NCBI GenBank assembly: GCA_020746105.1
Contig: CM036618.1
Span: forward strand, 46,530,514-46,594,513
From: Trogon surrucura
Taxonomy: Eukaryota; Chordata; Aves; Trogoniformes; Trogonidae
DNA length: 64,000 nucleotides
Direction of reading: 5' to 3'
The position numbers were made by a program, and so were the translations under genes. The notes under the pieces were generated by a model, which was not told the DNA's origin, did no database searches, and worked only from the letters and a program-made list of their open reading frames with translations. Positions 28,001 to 43,000 of this stretch are shown here, in pieces; the stretch's first letter is position 1; the number at the start of each line of letters is the position of its first letter.

Positions 28001-31000
28001 ACTATGCAACTCAGTAAAAAATTCAACATATTCAGATCCTTTTTCACGAAGTAGTCTCTTCCTTGCTGTAATACTTGAGAGAGCATTTTTGTTTTATGTC
28101 AGAGTCAAATCTGAAAGGCAAAACCCCTTTTTATCTTTATCAGACCGGATCATCTCAGCTTCAGAATAATCACCAGCCCTTCTGACTAGCAACACTATAC
28201 ATGCTTTTGTAATGACTTATCTCACACTCAGAAATTAAGAAATATCCCCCTTCTCCTGTCATGCTCTTTTTTCCTTTGTAAAGGAAACTCAACACACACA
28301 TAAATACTCACTTGAGGAAATAACAAAAACACTCAACAGGAAACTCCTTTAGCTTCAAAACTCTGAGAAAAGGCATTTGAAAAATAAAATCTAAAAATTA
28401 CTGTTGATCAAGGCTGTCTTTAACAGCTCTAAGTACCTGCATTCAAGTTATGTAACTAAAATTGACTGTTTTGAAGCATAGTGGGAAACAATAACTCACT
28501 GAAATGAATCAGTGTAAATTTTTAAAAAAACAAACCAACCCACAAACCAGCTTAAACTGAAGAGAGTCCTATGGCCCTTTCAAAATACCAGTGTTCCATT
28601 TCAATGTCTTATAAGGACTTGTAAGACAAAACCGCCAAAATTTAGAATAAAATGCTTGACATAAAATGAAAATGAAGCTTTTTGTGAGATCCAAACAGAT
28701 TGTACTTCCAATGTACCACTTTATTATGCAGCTAGCTTCGGCATCACCTCCTCCCCCTTCACTTTTGGAAGACAAGAAATAAGAAAACAATCCAACTTCC
28801 TGCAAAATGAAAAATGTTACTTCCTACTCAGCTCCAGATTTAGCATTTGGATTTCAACCACTATATACGACTCTTCAAAAAATTTAACTTCAACTCCAAC
28901 ACCAAAATACAGTGTTTGCATATACTCCAGCTTCTCACAAGTTTGATTTCAAGCCTTCCCTCTTCTTTCTAATAGTAGATACCTAAACATATACCTATTT
29001 TTCTAAGACCATAAATTCACTTGAAATAATTTTCAATCTTCTGAAAGACAGCTTCAAACTGATGACTTCAATGAGTATTCAATGCATACATTTATAAAAT
29101 TCTATTACAAAAGAGAACAGAATCATAGAAGCATTCTATGATACTGATTCTATTCTATTTCTTAACATACAGGATGTTGCAACCTTTCCACACCTGAGAT
29201 GAAATCTCTTACCACATGAATGTCTTAATCAGAAAAAAATAATCCTCCTTTATTTTTTACTGAAATTGTGCTACTTTGTAATACCTAGAATGAAAAAATA
29301 TAATGAAATATCACTACTAGAACATTAAGATATGAAAATAAGAGGTTCCAAATGTACAGGCTAATAACCATTAATCATCTTTATTCTGGAGTCTGGCGTC
29401 TGTCAGAAATTCACTTTTTATTTGGGTGTATCCTAGCATAAAGTACCATTTGATACCATAATGAGTATGTGACATGGTGTGCTACACTGTTTATGGTGAT
29501 TCCAAGAGTGCTGCAGAACTGAACATCTGCTTTGAAAACTCATTTCATAACACAGTTTCTCGCAAACAACTGGTTTTACTCTGCATTTATGAAAAATTAT
29601 GGCAACCATTATTGTTTTCACACTTTCTTGTAAATCAATCAATAAAAACAAAGATTACCGAAAAACCGCACAAAGGAGTATAAAGAGGAAAACAAAATAC
29701 AATTTGTAGGACACTTGACACCTTTCTAGGCTACGATGGATCAAAAGTACTTTCTCTCCCATTTCTAGGACAGATGTGGCACATGTCAGCTTTAGAGATG
29801 CGATGAGATCAACACCCACTAGAGTGTAAACCTCCCAAATCAAATTATGATTTGGAACAATTCAACAAACAGAAGAGAAAAGATTCTGATTCATATCTGA
29901 TCTATGTGTGTTTTACCATCACCATAGTCCCATCATCTCCGATGGTAGCAACTTACACGTACATTTGAATTACCAATTAAAAATATAACATCTTTAAAAA
30001 AGACACCTCACCCAGTACAACATTTGACTACAAGCTCAGACAAGATCTTCACCACACTCCTCAGTACACGGGGTAAAACTTTACCAGTGGTGAGGCTCCT
30101 AATAGTACTTACCTACTCAAAAGCTTCCCCAGTTTTTTAAGACTTTTTTGCTGAATAACAGCAAGCAGCAACCATTTGTACTTACTAAAATACTTTCTGC
30201 GGTTAGAGCACAAAAATGCAGACCTCGATTTGGTCAGAAAACAATGCTTGGATGCTGGTCACACCTAGGACATCTGCACTTTCTACACATTTCTTCTTTT
30301 AGTTTCTCAGCATGAGTCCCTCCAATATGAAAATGTGTTGGCCTATGCAAACCACTCATTCAGAAACAAGCAAACGAATAACGTGCGATTTTTTCATTCT
30401 GCAGCTTAGAGCTCCCACAGCTTAGACTCTAATTAATTAGAGCTGACACGAAGACACGCTCAGATAAAGGACAAAGGCTATGGGCACAAAAAGGCAAAGA
30501 GAGCACGCAGGAAGAAGATGGTATTCTAGGGCTTTTGACATTCCTCAGCAGAGTTTAAGAAAACACAGTCCCCAGTTGCATGATCCTATGGCTTGCATCA
30601 GCAAATGCATACACATTAATACTGGATCTTGCAAATGTTCCACAAAACACAACAACTTCAGTCTCTCTTTATTATACTTGCATAACATGCTTTGGTGGAG
30701 TGGGTTTCACATCACCAGGCTATAGGCTCTGATCTTCTCAATCATGAAAAGCTGTAAAGATTTTAAGTCCCTTCTCGAGTCAAAGAGCAGAAAAGGATCT
30801 TACTGATGGACTGCATAATCAAATAATAGACATTGCAGAAGGACTAAAGCTGGAGAGATCTTCTCCATGTGCCACTGCTCAGAGCTTAGTCTGCTATAGC
30901 AACTGGTAGTATATTGGCTATTACCTGAAGTGAGTCTTGTGCCACATGGTTATAAGCTGTTAAAAAAGCTTATAAGACGCTTCTGAGTTTCTCTTTTCTG

Positions 31001-34000
31001 AGAGAGGCATAAAATTTTGCTGATTACGTGAAAACCTACAAACACTTGTTTCGTAGGAAGTTTACTGTTGAGGGAAAGAAGTGCTCCTGCTTATTTGCTG
31101 CAACTCTTCTATCTAAGTATCACTTAAGGGATGCAGATCTTACATTCAAGACCTGTTTTCCTGGAACATAGGTGCCAAATCCACATTTAGCGGTGAAACT
31201 CACTTCCCCAGTAGACATGAACACCTCATGAATCTTGTAGGCAGCTTCAGGGAAAGTTGGCTTCACAGAATGACAAAGCTGTCATTTATGTCTTTTTATA
31301 TCAAAATTTATATTATAAATATCTTTTGGACCGCAGAACACAGGATTTCTCCTGACTCTCCTCTCTGGAGAACAAAAGTTAGATTCTCGGTGCCTGACAT
31401 ATCTCGGTGAGTCTCAAACTGCACACAGGTCTGTATGTCTGTGGCAGGTATTCGTCACCTTTCTCAAAGGCTTTTAACTTGTTCCAGTCTACAGGTCTGA
31501 AAGATTTCTACAAAGCCAAGTAAGACTAAAGCCTTACTCCTTTCACTTTTCAAACAGCACGAGTTAGTCAAAGATAACTGGGAAGAAAGACAAGGACATG
31601 AAATGTCTCCTAGAAAATCCTTCCTCAATTTTAACGTAATTCTGGAGAACAGACGATAGTACAAGCGCTTCACAGCTACCAAGGGCTGGTTAACACCATC
31701 CATGAACAGAGAAGGAAAATTCTCTCACCTAGATGATCCAAGATTTCACACTTTCTTTTAGGGAAGTCTGCGCCTCAGGAGTCAAGCATTTTCCCCTTTT
31801 GTTGGCAGGAACAATCTAGACTTTTACAATGTTTTTAGAGGTCATACTGCAGCACATCATTCCTAGTGCCTTTGTGAGGAATAACACAGCCTATGAAACG
31901 ATAGCCTTCAGAAATTTCAGAAAATGAAGGGAAAACAGAGGCTGAAGGAACTGCTGCCTACTTTTAGATTAGCTTCGAAGACAATCCAGCCTGTGTATTT
32001 TGTGAATTATGGAAGGTACGATGAAAAAGCCTGAAACAGTTCAAATAAGGAACAGGCATATGTACCAAGACTTCGGACAGTTACATGGTCACAATCAACA
32101 GGAAGGTATAAAATGATACAATTTTCCATGTAATGTATCAATAAAAGCTGGAAGGAGTCAGCAGTTGCTTTACATCATTACAAGGTTCGAGCACTCCCCA
32201 GAAAAATCTGACACCAGTCCAGAAATAGTCTTTTGTAGTTTTCTGATGAATATTTCACCGATATTTTCAGTGTCTTCGAATCAAAGCAGAAGAAAAAAAA
32301 AAAGTGCTTGGTATTGATAGACTATATAAATGCATTCATGAAACCAAACATGTTAAAAAATGGATAAAAAGGAAGCTGGTACACAAACAGAAAAGCAAAA
32401 AAGCACAATACACGTACATGGAGGCAGAAGTTCATAAGAAGTAACACGTCAAATGCTTCCTAAAGTATAAAATTAATATGCATAATCACGTGGAACAGAA
32501 AAGAGATCAATCAATCTCTCTGGTAGCCCACTACACCACAAATCAATGCATCAATCCTTTTCTAACACTTTTGAGATTTAAATCAAGTTTTCCCTACAAT
32601 TAATTCATTTGAACGACTAAAACCAACACATTTTCAAACAGCTATACACGAAGTACTTCAATACTGATACACAAGTGCTGACAGTAGAATATACTAAGCC
32701 CTATACGGACTCTGGGGAAAAAAACCCACACTACTAGAGTTAACTCAGGATGAAGTTAGTACCCTCATTCAGTAACCCACTACAGAAACAAGAAAAAAAT
32801 CCAAACTCAAGAACTGAAGACTTACAAGATAAATACACAGGAGAAAGATGGAGTTAGATTTTCTTTTCTCTTCACAAGCACAGTAGCCTTCTGTAGGTTA
32901 CTGGGGCCCATGGTCACTCAATCATAGCCTTCACATGCCAAACTGGGGTACTTAGATACAAAACACGTGACAAATCCAAAATAATATTTGACTACATCAC
33001 ATATTTCTGAACGTGCCCTGTGATCAGTGACTGCATCTCTCACCATTCTCCTTTTGCTTTCAGAAGTGAATCTGATTCAAGCCACAAGCACTCTGAGCAT
33101 TTAATGAGGTACACAGTGAACAAGCATTTCTTTCGCCAGACCACAAAGACTGAAGAGCAGGCAGAAGCATGTTTCTGCCCAAATCCAGAAGTCTGACTGA
33201 CTAGTAAAGGCTCCCTCCTACTATGTGCAAACCCCGTTTATTTCAGGAGAGGTGAAGACAATTACTTCATTTCCACGTTCTTATGGTACCAGCCTCCATA
33301 TACAGCTACACCCCATTGAGAATTTCCTGGTCTGCACACAATATTCAGCAATCCTACTTCACTATCTCATTATACTGGAAATTACAGGAAATAAAATATC
33401 TAGACCAACTCCAAGCACACTTCCCCACTGCCAGGGCATCTGAAAAGAGTAGTTTCTTCACAACTGTTTTCTGTGCTACACAACAAAACAAGATAGAGCT
33501 TGTACAGAAGTGCAGCTCTAACACTTTTTACCCGCACCATGATTCAAAACTGCAACACATTCACAAAAGAACGCAAGGAACTCTAACTGGAAAAAAAACA
33601 ATCTTGACCAGTACTTTATAAAGGACCTCTGCACCCTTAATGACAAATACATTGCACATAAACATGCTTTTCTTACCTCATAAGGCAGTTTATCAAAATA
33701 TCCATTGGTTGGCCACTCCCTGAGGGTAACAATGCTGAACTGTTTACTAAGTGTGTCCATTCCACAGCCATACTTTTCTTCATCCTCATCTTCATCAATA
33801 TCATTCATATCAATCATTGAAGTCTTAAGTGAAAGCACAGGCCTCTCTTTTACGCCATGTAGTACTACTGCATCCAATTCAGTGTAATAGTCCAGAAGAG
33901 AACTGTTCATTTCCAGTCGGATTAAGTTTGTGGGAAAGTTTATCTGTTTGATACAAGGTGTGAACTGCCGAGCCTGAGGACCATCCACCTTCACAGGTGC

Positions 34001-37000
34001 CTCGGACCAAAGGATTTCCCATCTGTGAAAGAAAAATTGCACACAGGCAGCGAAGAGATTAAAAGCAAACTCACTAAAGCAACTCCTGAACACAGTAAGA
34101 GTGCTGCTCTGCCAGAAGTATTTAACAAGTGAGAAACATGGTTGAAAAGACAATGAAAATTTTCTTTTCCCTAGATTTGGTAAATATCCTAAGGATGAAA
34201 TAAACAGAGGACACTAATTTATGACCTTAGCATATTTTCTCTGCATTGCTAACTATAAAACAAGGTGCATACTCTCAGTCACACATTTTTGTTAGAGTAG
34301 TTATTCACACAAAAGCTGTTCTAACATCTCACAGGTAAAGTAATCGCAACAAATGGATTAAAGTTGTCTTCACAATGATGGTGTGTTAGTGTAAGTATGC
34401 AGGGAGCAGTCTCGTCACATAAGCCAAATACACAGTGTCAGATGACCTCTCATCTCCCTTGACTCTAACACCAACTCTGTTCAAATTGCAGCACTGCAAA
34501 TTATTAAAAAAACCCAACTGAAACTTTATCTATCTAGGCAAGTAAACTACTCCTTTTAAAAGTAACTCACTGTCAAATTACCAGAGAAAATAGAATCTTC
34601 AAGTAATTTTTTTAGAGGTTCTTTTCAAAAAAACATTAGAATTTCCAAACCGCTAAGCTAAAAAGCTTTTCTCCTCTTTGGTCCAGTGACAGGAGGTTCA
34701 GGGCATGCACAGAACTTCCACACATACATCCTTACTTTCACACACAGACCTCAAATCTCCTCCAGTAAATGACAGTGAAACCTGCTGCCAGTTGAATAAT
34801 CTGGAGAATGAAGTCTTACATTCATTAAGTCTTCAGTGCTCCCAAACTTGCCAAGAGGCCTGAAAACAGAAACATGTCCTTTACATCTGCCTGGGTCCTC
34901 ATACAGTGAATGGGTTTTAGAGGTCTTTCAGTCACTGATGCTCATCTTTTTTAGATAATCCTAAAGAAGGAAGCCTTCGGCAGCCACTGCTGCTACTCCC
35001 TTGAAGAGTACGCATCCCATGGGTATAATCCAGACACTTCCACATCTTTCTGATCACGACAGTCCCAGTTTCAAGAATTTCTCTCAGGCTACTTATCCTG
35101 TCACATGGGTCTCAGAAACGCTGTATCTACTCCCCGGCACTTCAGCGTATTGGTTTCCCCTATCCTGAACTTACAAGTATTGCTCAACACTGCCAGGTAC
35201 TGCAGACCACACAGAGGAAAAAAAATGAATTAAAAAAAGAAAAAAAGTCAAACATGCTTTATTTTCCAGAATCAAATCCTTACACTTCGCCCATCATGGC
35301 AGAAAGGAAAACACGTGTAAGGATTTGCATTAAAACACAGCACGCGGTATAAAATAAGGCTTACAAGCTTGATATTTGCTACTGTTTCAAGGATAGGAAA
35401 ATTTATCCGTATCAGTTGAAACTCCCATTTCACAATAGACATTTTCAGGTACACATAGATAAATTTTCCTATCCTACATGCTGCTCTCCACAAATACCTT
35501 ACAGTAGAATGGGAGGCCTGCAGAAGTCTTCTGTCAAAGGAAGAAAAAAAAGTCATGAACTAAAACCAAACATGCAGGACTGGTGAATATACGGCATACC
35601 AGAAAGTATCAATGTAGGACAGTAGACAACTCTACCCTAAGGTTAACAGCTTTTATAAAAGGGAGTTAGTAATAAGAGAAGATCTCATTCATCTAGGAAA
35701 TGAATGTCAACTCATGGCAAAAAGTAACTGATAAACTCCCACTGTCACACCCTCTCGCACAGGTCGATTCCGTAAGCAAACACTTAATGTTAGCAGTGCA
35801 CACAACCTTTCTTGAATACATCCAGATCACCATCTGACATTTTGCTTAGACACTTTCATATACCCACTCACACGGTCCCTAGGGAAATTCAAGGCTACTT
35901 TTTCACTAATTTAGCACACGTTGGACCATCAGCTTTTAACAGAACATGTCTCAGTTATTGACTTCTCCTTGGTGCCCTGGAGAGAAGCTTGTCTTCCAGT
36001 AGCAGACTTCTGGAAAAAAATAATGCGTCTAGAGGTCTAGGTTCATCAAACTGCAGAGCAATAACTTCCTTCAGAAGCGCTGTCTCTAGTTTCCAGTCTC
36101 TGTAATAAACTAGAGAAAAAAGAAAGACACGTAGCATGACTTTACAGATCTTGTGAAACTCCACATTACGTACTAAGTGCTGATGAACAAGACCGGTGAC
36201 TATTTTCCACTGTCCTTGCTATACTGGTTTTTCTTCACCAACAGCCCACCAATATGACTCAAAGGAGTTAGCTGTTGGTTTAACTGGAAAACCTCAAGTC
36301 TATCACCAGTCGATTTGATGGTCTTCTCTGCCATGGTGGCACCAAACACAAGAGCAGGCAATGACAACTGCTCTAGCTCAGGGCTGGTAAATTTTTCCTG
36401 AGTGTAAGCATACTCTCAGTACACTCATTACTCCAAATGGCAGTGATCTCCTCATCAGTTTAACACTTAAATGGGCTACGCATAATCTGAATGGGGGTGA
36501 AGACTCCACAGCTGGATCAAAAAGGTTTAAATTTCCAAGGGGCTTCAGTAAAGAACTGCATTTCTCCTGTTCTGGAACATTTATATTTTTTTTTTGCTGT
36601 GGTCATCCACTTCAAAATCCCTTAGAAGAAAGGCAGCCCTGGTTTGAGGGTGTGTACCAATAAGGTTGGCAAGGGCCCTAATAAGGTTGTCTGCATCTGT
36701 TACAAGCTTAAGAGTCTCAAGAAACTATTTAACCCCAAATAAAGAGAAACCAAATCCCAACAAATACCCAAATAAGTCAGAGGAATTTTCCTTTCTTCTT
36801 CCCTTGAGTTAACTAGATAGCTCTCAAAAAACTCAAGCAGAACCAAATGACTGAAGGTAGGACACTGTTTGTACTCAAGTCTTGTAGATAAACAGTAACA
36901 GCTGATCAAAGATGTGGCAGTGAGAGTGCTTTGGTAAGGTTTCACCAGCAATAGGCTGGGAAAGCCTCGGTCTTCACAGTGCATGCAAAGCCTGAATGAG

Positions 37001-40000
37001 ACACACCAATACCTGAATTATTTTCTCTAGTAATGAAGAAAATTAGAAAATTTAAGTTAAGTTTTTCCATTCAGCTTTAATGGACTCAGCTTTACCATTA
37101 GATTTCTCTCTACCTCACTAAGATTGCTAGAAACTCATTCTGCTCAAATTTCCAATACTAAAAAATAAAAAGAAATTCTCCTTTCCTTACTGTGAAGGAA
37201 AATACAGTGTACCAATTTTTAGGCTGAGAAATGTACTTGCAAGGTTTGTGTCAAATGAGAGCACATATTTAATGCTTGTTTAATCTTTTTATTGACCTAA
37301 TGCTGTTGGAAAGCTTTTTGATGGCTAAGATGACACCTGAGTAGACCTGGTTATTTCTGCAGAAAATATATAATAAGAAAGATTCTCTGGAAAAGTGGCT
37401 CCTCTGTAATCAGATTTCTCTCCAGTGAGACATGATTAAACTTGGCCTGCAATCTGCTGAGACTTCTTGCATTGTAAAATTGAGATTGGTGTAGAAAGTG
37501 AATAAAGCACTATGTGAGTCAAGCAAAAACGCCCCGTCCCAAGAAACCTATAGCTTTGTTAAAAGCCAAAAGAAGGGAAAGTTTCAGACTGATCAACAAG
37601 GAGAACATAAGAAAACTACACCTTTGCTGAAATTGCAATATCTGCAACAATAATATGTGACTGTAATACATCCCGTCTACTCTTATCCAAGCAAGTGCTC
37701 TATAAATAATCTGTAGGCTACCTACAAGAAAGCGTCTCCTGCCTGCTAATATGCCGCAGATGCTTCAGCATGCTATGTTCAACATCCCCTGGAAAGTGCA
37801 CCACTGACCGCTGCCATGAGTTCCTAAACACAAAATATAGGGAAGACTGGTCATGAGAACAATTTCTGAACCATTCAGATCAAGGTGATAAGCAGAGTTC
37901 ACAGCATTCTAATTAGTATGAGGGAATACGTGCAGATTTTCAGTTCTATTTTAAGAGTTCAACTCTGAAATACCCTGGACAGGGCTCCAAGAATGCTCAG
38001 GGCACTTAAAAATAGCAAAAGATAATTCAAATAACCGCCCCGTCCACATGAGCTTTTTCTGTGTTTCTCAAAAATGATGCCCCATGAATCCAGAATTTAT
38101 TCTTTTATGACAGTCATCTGGACAAGAAAAAGCTGTTTCCCTGAAGATGTCAAAACAAGTTGTAAGTAAAGATGCAAATGGCTACAACTTAAGTTGCGTG
38201 TTGCACATAGGTGAGATACAGCCCTGAAGGTCCCTTACCACCAACACATTAGAGTGCGATATCAGCTGTGTTTTGGGTGCCTTCATTTGAGATTCACAGG
38301 GAACAAAAGGAAGAGTGAAAGAACCATCTGAATGCCTCTCTCTACAAGCCAGATCTGGACTCACGACATTTTACATTCAGTACACTGCCTTCCTGGTTTC
38401 ACTCTTTTTATCAGAAGGGAGGATATTTCTTCATTAAACATTTTGGGCTCTATCCTGGCTGCCAGCAAATAAACCTGCAATGTTCTGACTTGGACAAGCA
38501 CTGTATTGCCTAAATACAATTAACTTCCTAACGGTAAGAGAGGGAGCCTTTTACTTCGTCCGTCTTTCTTAGCCTGCTCTTCTGGTTGCAGCAGCTTCCT
38601 CCTCCACAGGTTTCAAGACTTTCAGAAAGAACTTTGCATGCAGCAAATGCAGCTAAACTACGAAATACTGAGCCAAGCTGTACATCTACAAATCAAACTC
38701 CGAATTTTGCTCAAAAGAGCATCTAGCAAAATCTAAACACATGAAAGAAATTAAATTAAACAGAAATAAATGGCAGGAACACACAAGAACGGAACTGCTC
38801 CCAGCCAGTCAAATGATCATGTTATCTCACCTGTGAGAAATAACCTAATCGGTGTTACACTTTATCTGCGGAAACCAAGAAAAAAAAAAATCACAAAGCA
38901 ATCTCAAATCTTCTAAGGAAGCGATCACTGCAGAGCAGCAAGGACATATGCTACGAAACATCACCCCAAGCACTGCCACACATTCCAGACTAGTTAGGAA
39001 TCTCTGGTTTTGAGCTTTTATAAAAGTGCATGAATATGTGGTGTCACTGTAATGCACATAAGATAAGAGAAACTGTCAAATTAAGTTAAAAAAAGACCAT
39101 GACAGAAGAAGAACAGGGACCCCTTCTTTTCTTTTATATTCCAAATTTAAAAAGCAAAGTTATTTTCGTAAACGGAGAAAGTTGAAAAAACTTCTGAAAA
39201 AAAATTATTTCTGACTTGAAAGCTCCCATTTAAACACACACAAACTCTTCCTGTCTGACAGCAGCTAACTATTAGGAGTATCAAAATATTTCAAAAAGGG
39301 CTGACACTGAAGAAGCCATTAGGGAATTGCCAGCAGTAAGCCTTTTGGGTAAACGAGGAGGAAAAAGAAAAAGAAAACATCTTCACAGAATATAGCTGCA
39401 TCTTATTCATCGATCTAACACACTGAAAATTCTCTTGCCTGGGTTCAGCTCATGTCACTATCGGGTGCAGCGTCCTTGTCACCCCTGTGTCGAGCTCTGC
39501 CTCTCCCACTGGCCAAGGAGGGACCCATCACCACCAAATCCTAAGTACACAAAATGTGCACAACAATACAAAACCTCAGGGCTACACTAGTATAATAATC
39601 ACAGTCCAAAACAATACAAAAAAAGGGAAATATTTCTTCACCACATAAAACCTCAGACTATATGCTACAAAACTCTTTTAATCTCAGACTACTATTTTTT
39701 GCTTGGATTTTCTGTGATTGGGTAATTCATGTAATGAATTTGTACATGGATATTAACATATGTTGGTATAGTCCAAGAAATTACCAAACACTTCTCACCA
39801 GTAAAGGTATGAGTGGTACTAATGCAAAGCACAAAAGGTCTCCATGTGTAAAGACAGCAGTTTCTGTGACATTTTTTTTTGTTTTATGCAAGGGAGAATG
39901 ATGTACTGTCTTCTGTGTTTAAAGCAGCAAAAGATACAAGAGGACAGAGACTCCTCAAATTGTTGGAAGCTGGCTAAGCCATAACGAAACAACTTCAAAT

Positions 40001-43000
40001 TAACTGTCATAGAATCATAGAATCATAGAATGTTAGGGATTGGAAGGGACCTCGAAAGATCATCAAGTCCAATCCCCCTGCCAGAGCAGGAATGCCTAGA
40101 TTATGCCACACAGGAACGTGTCCAGGCAGGTCTTGAATGTCTCCAGAGAAGGAGACTCCACAACCTCCCTGGGCAGCGTGTTCCAGTGTTCCATCACCCT
40201 CACTGAGAAGAAGTTTCTTCTCGAGTTTAAGCGGAACCTCTTATGTTCCAGTTTCAGCCCATTACCCCTTGTCCTATCAGTGGTTGTCACCGAGAAGAGC
40301 CTGGCTCCATCCTCCTGACACTCACCCTTGATATATTTGTAAACATTAATGAGGTCACCCCTCAATCTCCTCTTCTCCAAACTAAAGAGCCCCAGCTCCT
40401 TCAGTCTTTTCTCATAAGGGAGATGCTCCACTCCCTTAATCATCCTAGTTGCCCTGTGCTGGACTCTCTCCAGCAGTTCCCTGTCTTTCTTGAACTGAGG
40501 GGCCCAGAACTGGACACAGTATTCCAGATGGGGTCTCACCAGGGCAGAGTAGAGGGGAAGGAGAACCTCTCTCGACCTACTAACCACCCCCCTTCTAATA
40601 CACCCCAGGATGCCATTGGCCTTCCTGGCCACAAGGGCACACTGCTGGCTCATGGTCATCCTGCTGTCCACCAAGACTCCCAGGTCCCTTTCCCCTACAC
40701 TACTCTCTAATAAGTCATTCCCCAACTTATACTGGAACCCGAGGTTATTCCTACCCAGATGCAAGACCCTACATTTACCCTTGTTGTATTTCATTAAATT
40801 TTTCCCCGCCCAACACTCCAGCCTGTCCAGGTCTCGCTGGATGGCAGCACAGCCTTCTGGCGTGTCAACCACTCCTCCCAGCTTGGTGTCATCAGCAAAC
40901 TTGCTGATAGTACTCTCTAGTCCCTCATCCAAGTCATCGATGAATATATTGAATAATACTGGTCCCAGTACCGACCCTTGAGGCACTCCACTGGATACAG
41001 GTCTCCAACCAGACTCCGCCCCATTGACCACAACTCTTTGGCTTCTTCCCCTTAGCCAGTTCGCAGTCCACCTCACTACCCGAGAGTCTAGACCACACTT
41101 CCTCAGTTTAGCAGCAAGGATGCTGTGGGAGACTGTGTCAAATGCTTTACTGAAGTCAAGGTAGACCACATCCACCGCTCTGCCATCATCTATCCACCTT
41201 GTTATATCCTCATAAAAGGCTATGAGGTTAGTCAAGCACGACTTCCCTTTCGTGAAGCCATGTTGACTGTCTCTAATGACCCTCTTATCCCTGATATGCC
41301 TTGAGATGGCACCAAGGATAAGTCGTTCCATCACTTTCCCAGGGATGGAGGTGAGGCTGACCAGTCTATAGTTACCCGGGTCCTCCTTCTTGCCCTTTTT
41401 GAAGACTGGAGTGACATTTGCTTGCCTCCAGTCCTCAGGCACCTCTCCCGTCTCCCAAGACTTGGCAAAGATGATGGAGAGTGGTCTAGCAATGACATCA
41501 GCCAGCTCCCTCAGCACCCATGGATACATCCCGTCTGGACCCATGGATTTATGGATGTCCAGATTGCTTAATTGGTCCCTAACCCAGTCCTCATCGACTA
41601 AAGCAAACTCCTCCACTGCCCTGACTTCCTCTGGGGCCTCAGGGGAACGGGGCTCCTCAGGACAGCCTCCGGCAGAGTAGACAGAGACAAAGAAGGCATT
41701 CAGTAACTCTGCCTTCTCTGTATCATCTGTCACCAAGGCACCCACCTCATTCATCAGTGGGCCTACATTGCTTCTGGTGTTAGTTTTATCTGCCACGTAT
41801 TTGAAAAAACTCTTCCTGTTGTCCTTGACCCCTCTCGCCAGGTTCAATTCTAGGGAGGCCTTTGCTTTCCTAGTTGCCTCCCTACATCCTCGGACAACAG
41901 CCTTATATTCTTCCCAAGTGGCCAGCCCCGCCTTCCAAGATCTGTAAATTCTCCTCTTGCCCTTGAGTTTACCCAGCAGATCCCTGTTTAGCCACACAGG
42001 TCTCCTGGCTCCCTTCCTTGACTTCCTACGTGTCGGGATGCTCTGATCTTGAGCACGGTAGAAGCAGTCCCTGAATGCTAACCAACTATCTTGGGCCCCT
42101 TTACCTTCAAACAGCCTTGCCCATGGGATTTTCTCGAGTAATTGCTTGAAAAATCCAAAGTTTGCCTTGGCAAAGTCCAGGGTTGCAATTCTGCTTGCTA
42201 TTTTGTTTCTGCTACATGAGATCCTGAACTCCACCATTTCGTGGTCACTGCAGCCAAGGCAGCCCTCAACCTTTACTGCTTCAACCAGATCCTCCTTGTT
42301 AACGAGGATGAGGTCCACAACTGTCACGTCTCCAGCATTAGAACTATTACCTTCCATTGTGAAAAACAATTGCTTATTCCCATTCCATCAAGAGCTGATC
42401 CCACCTCTAAAAAGGTTTTGAATAAAGTTGGTCTTAGATGGTGTCATACAAAGTTGTAACTGACAGCAGTATTCAATGCACCAGCAACAGAGGAACATGA
42501 CCAAGGGCCTTTTCCTGAACACCTACCTGAGCCATTCTTTCATGCAACTGAAGCATCAAGCAAGCAACACATTGACCAACTACGCAGGCTATGGCCATTT
42601 TTCTACAAGAATATGTAAAGTTGTCTTGAGCAAGGACTGCAGTACAACAAGTCCTCACAGAGCCTCTTGTAGGTTAGAAGCTTTGCACACAGCAAAGTCT
42701 GAGAGGAGCTGATGTCTTAAATACTAAACAAAGAGAGAAAAAGATTCATCAGTTGGACTAGTGCAAGCCACTAAGTATAACATTTAAACCAGTCTCAACA
42801 GACATTTTCTTCCTAACAGTTTTGATTCCACCATTAATTCATCCTTCTTTTTATATCAAAGTAAGAACTGGTGCAAAGGAAGCTTTCTAACAACCTGACC
42901 TTTCTACACCGGTGTTCAGAAAGAAACAGATCCAGAGTCAGCAGCACTTTAAGGTTTTAGGTAATAAGGTGATTTTAAATCAAGTATCAAAATAGAAGAG

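Noticed and set aside
33283-33621. 112-codon plus-strand frame near exon 2
   Set aside because: Intronic, antisense to FBXL4, low-complexity and without recognisable domains.
40103-42459. Plus-strand open frames of 64-155 codons over the long CR1
   Set aside because: They are antisense shadows of the CR1 reverse transcriptase frame.
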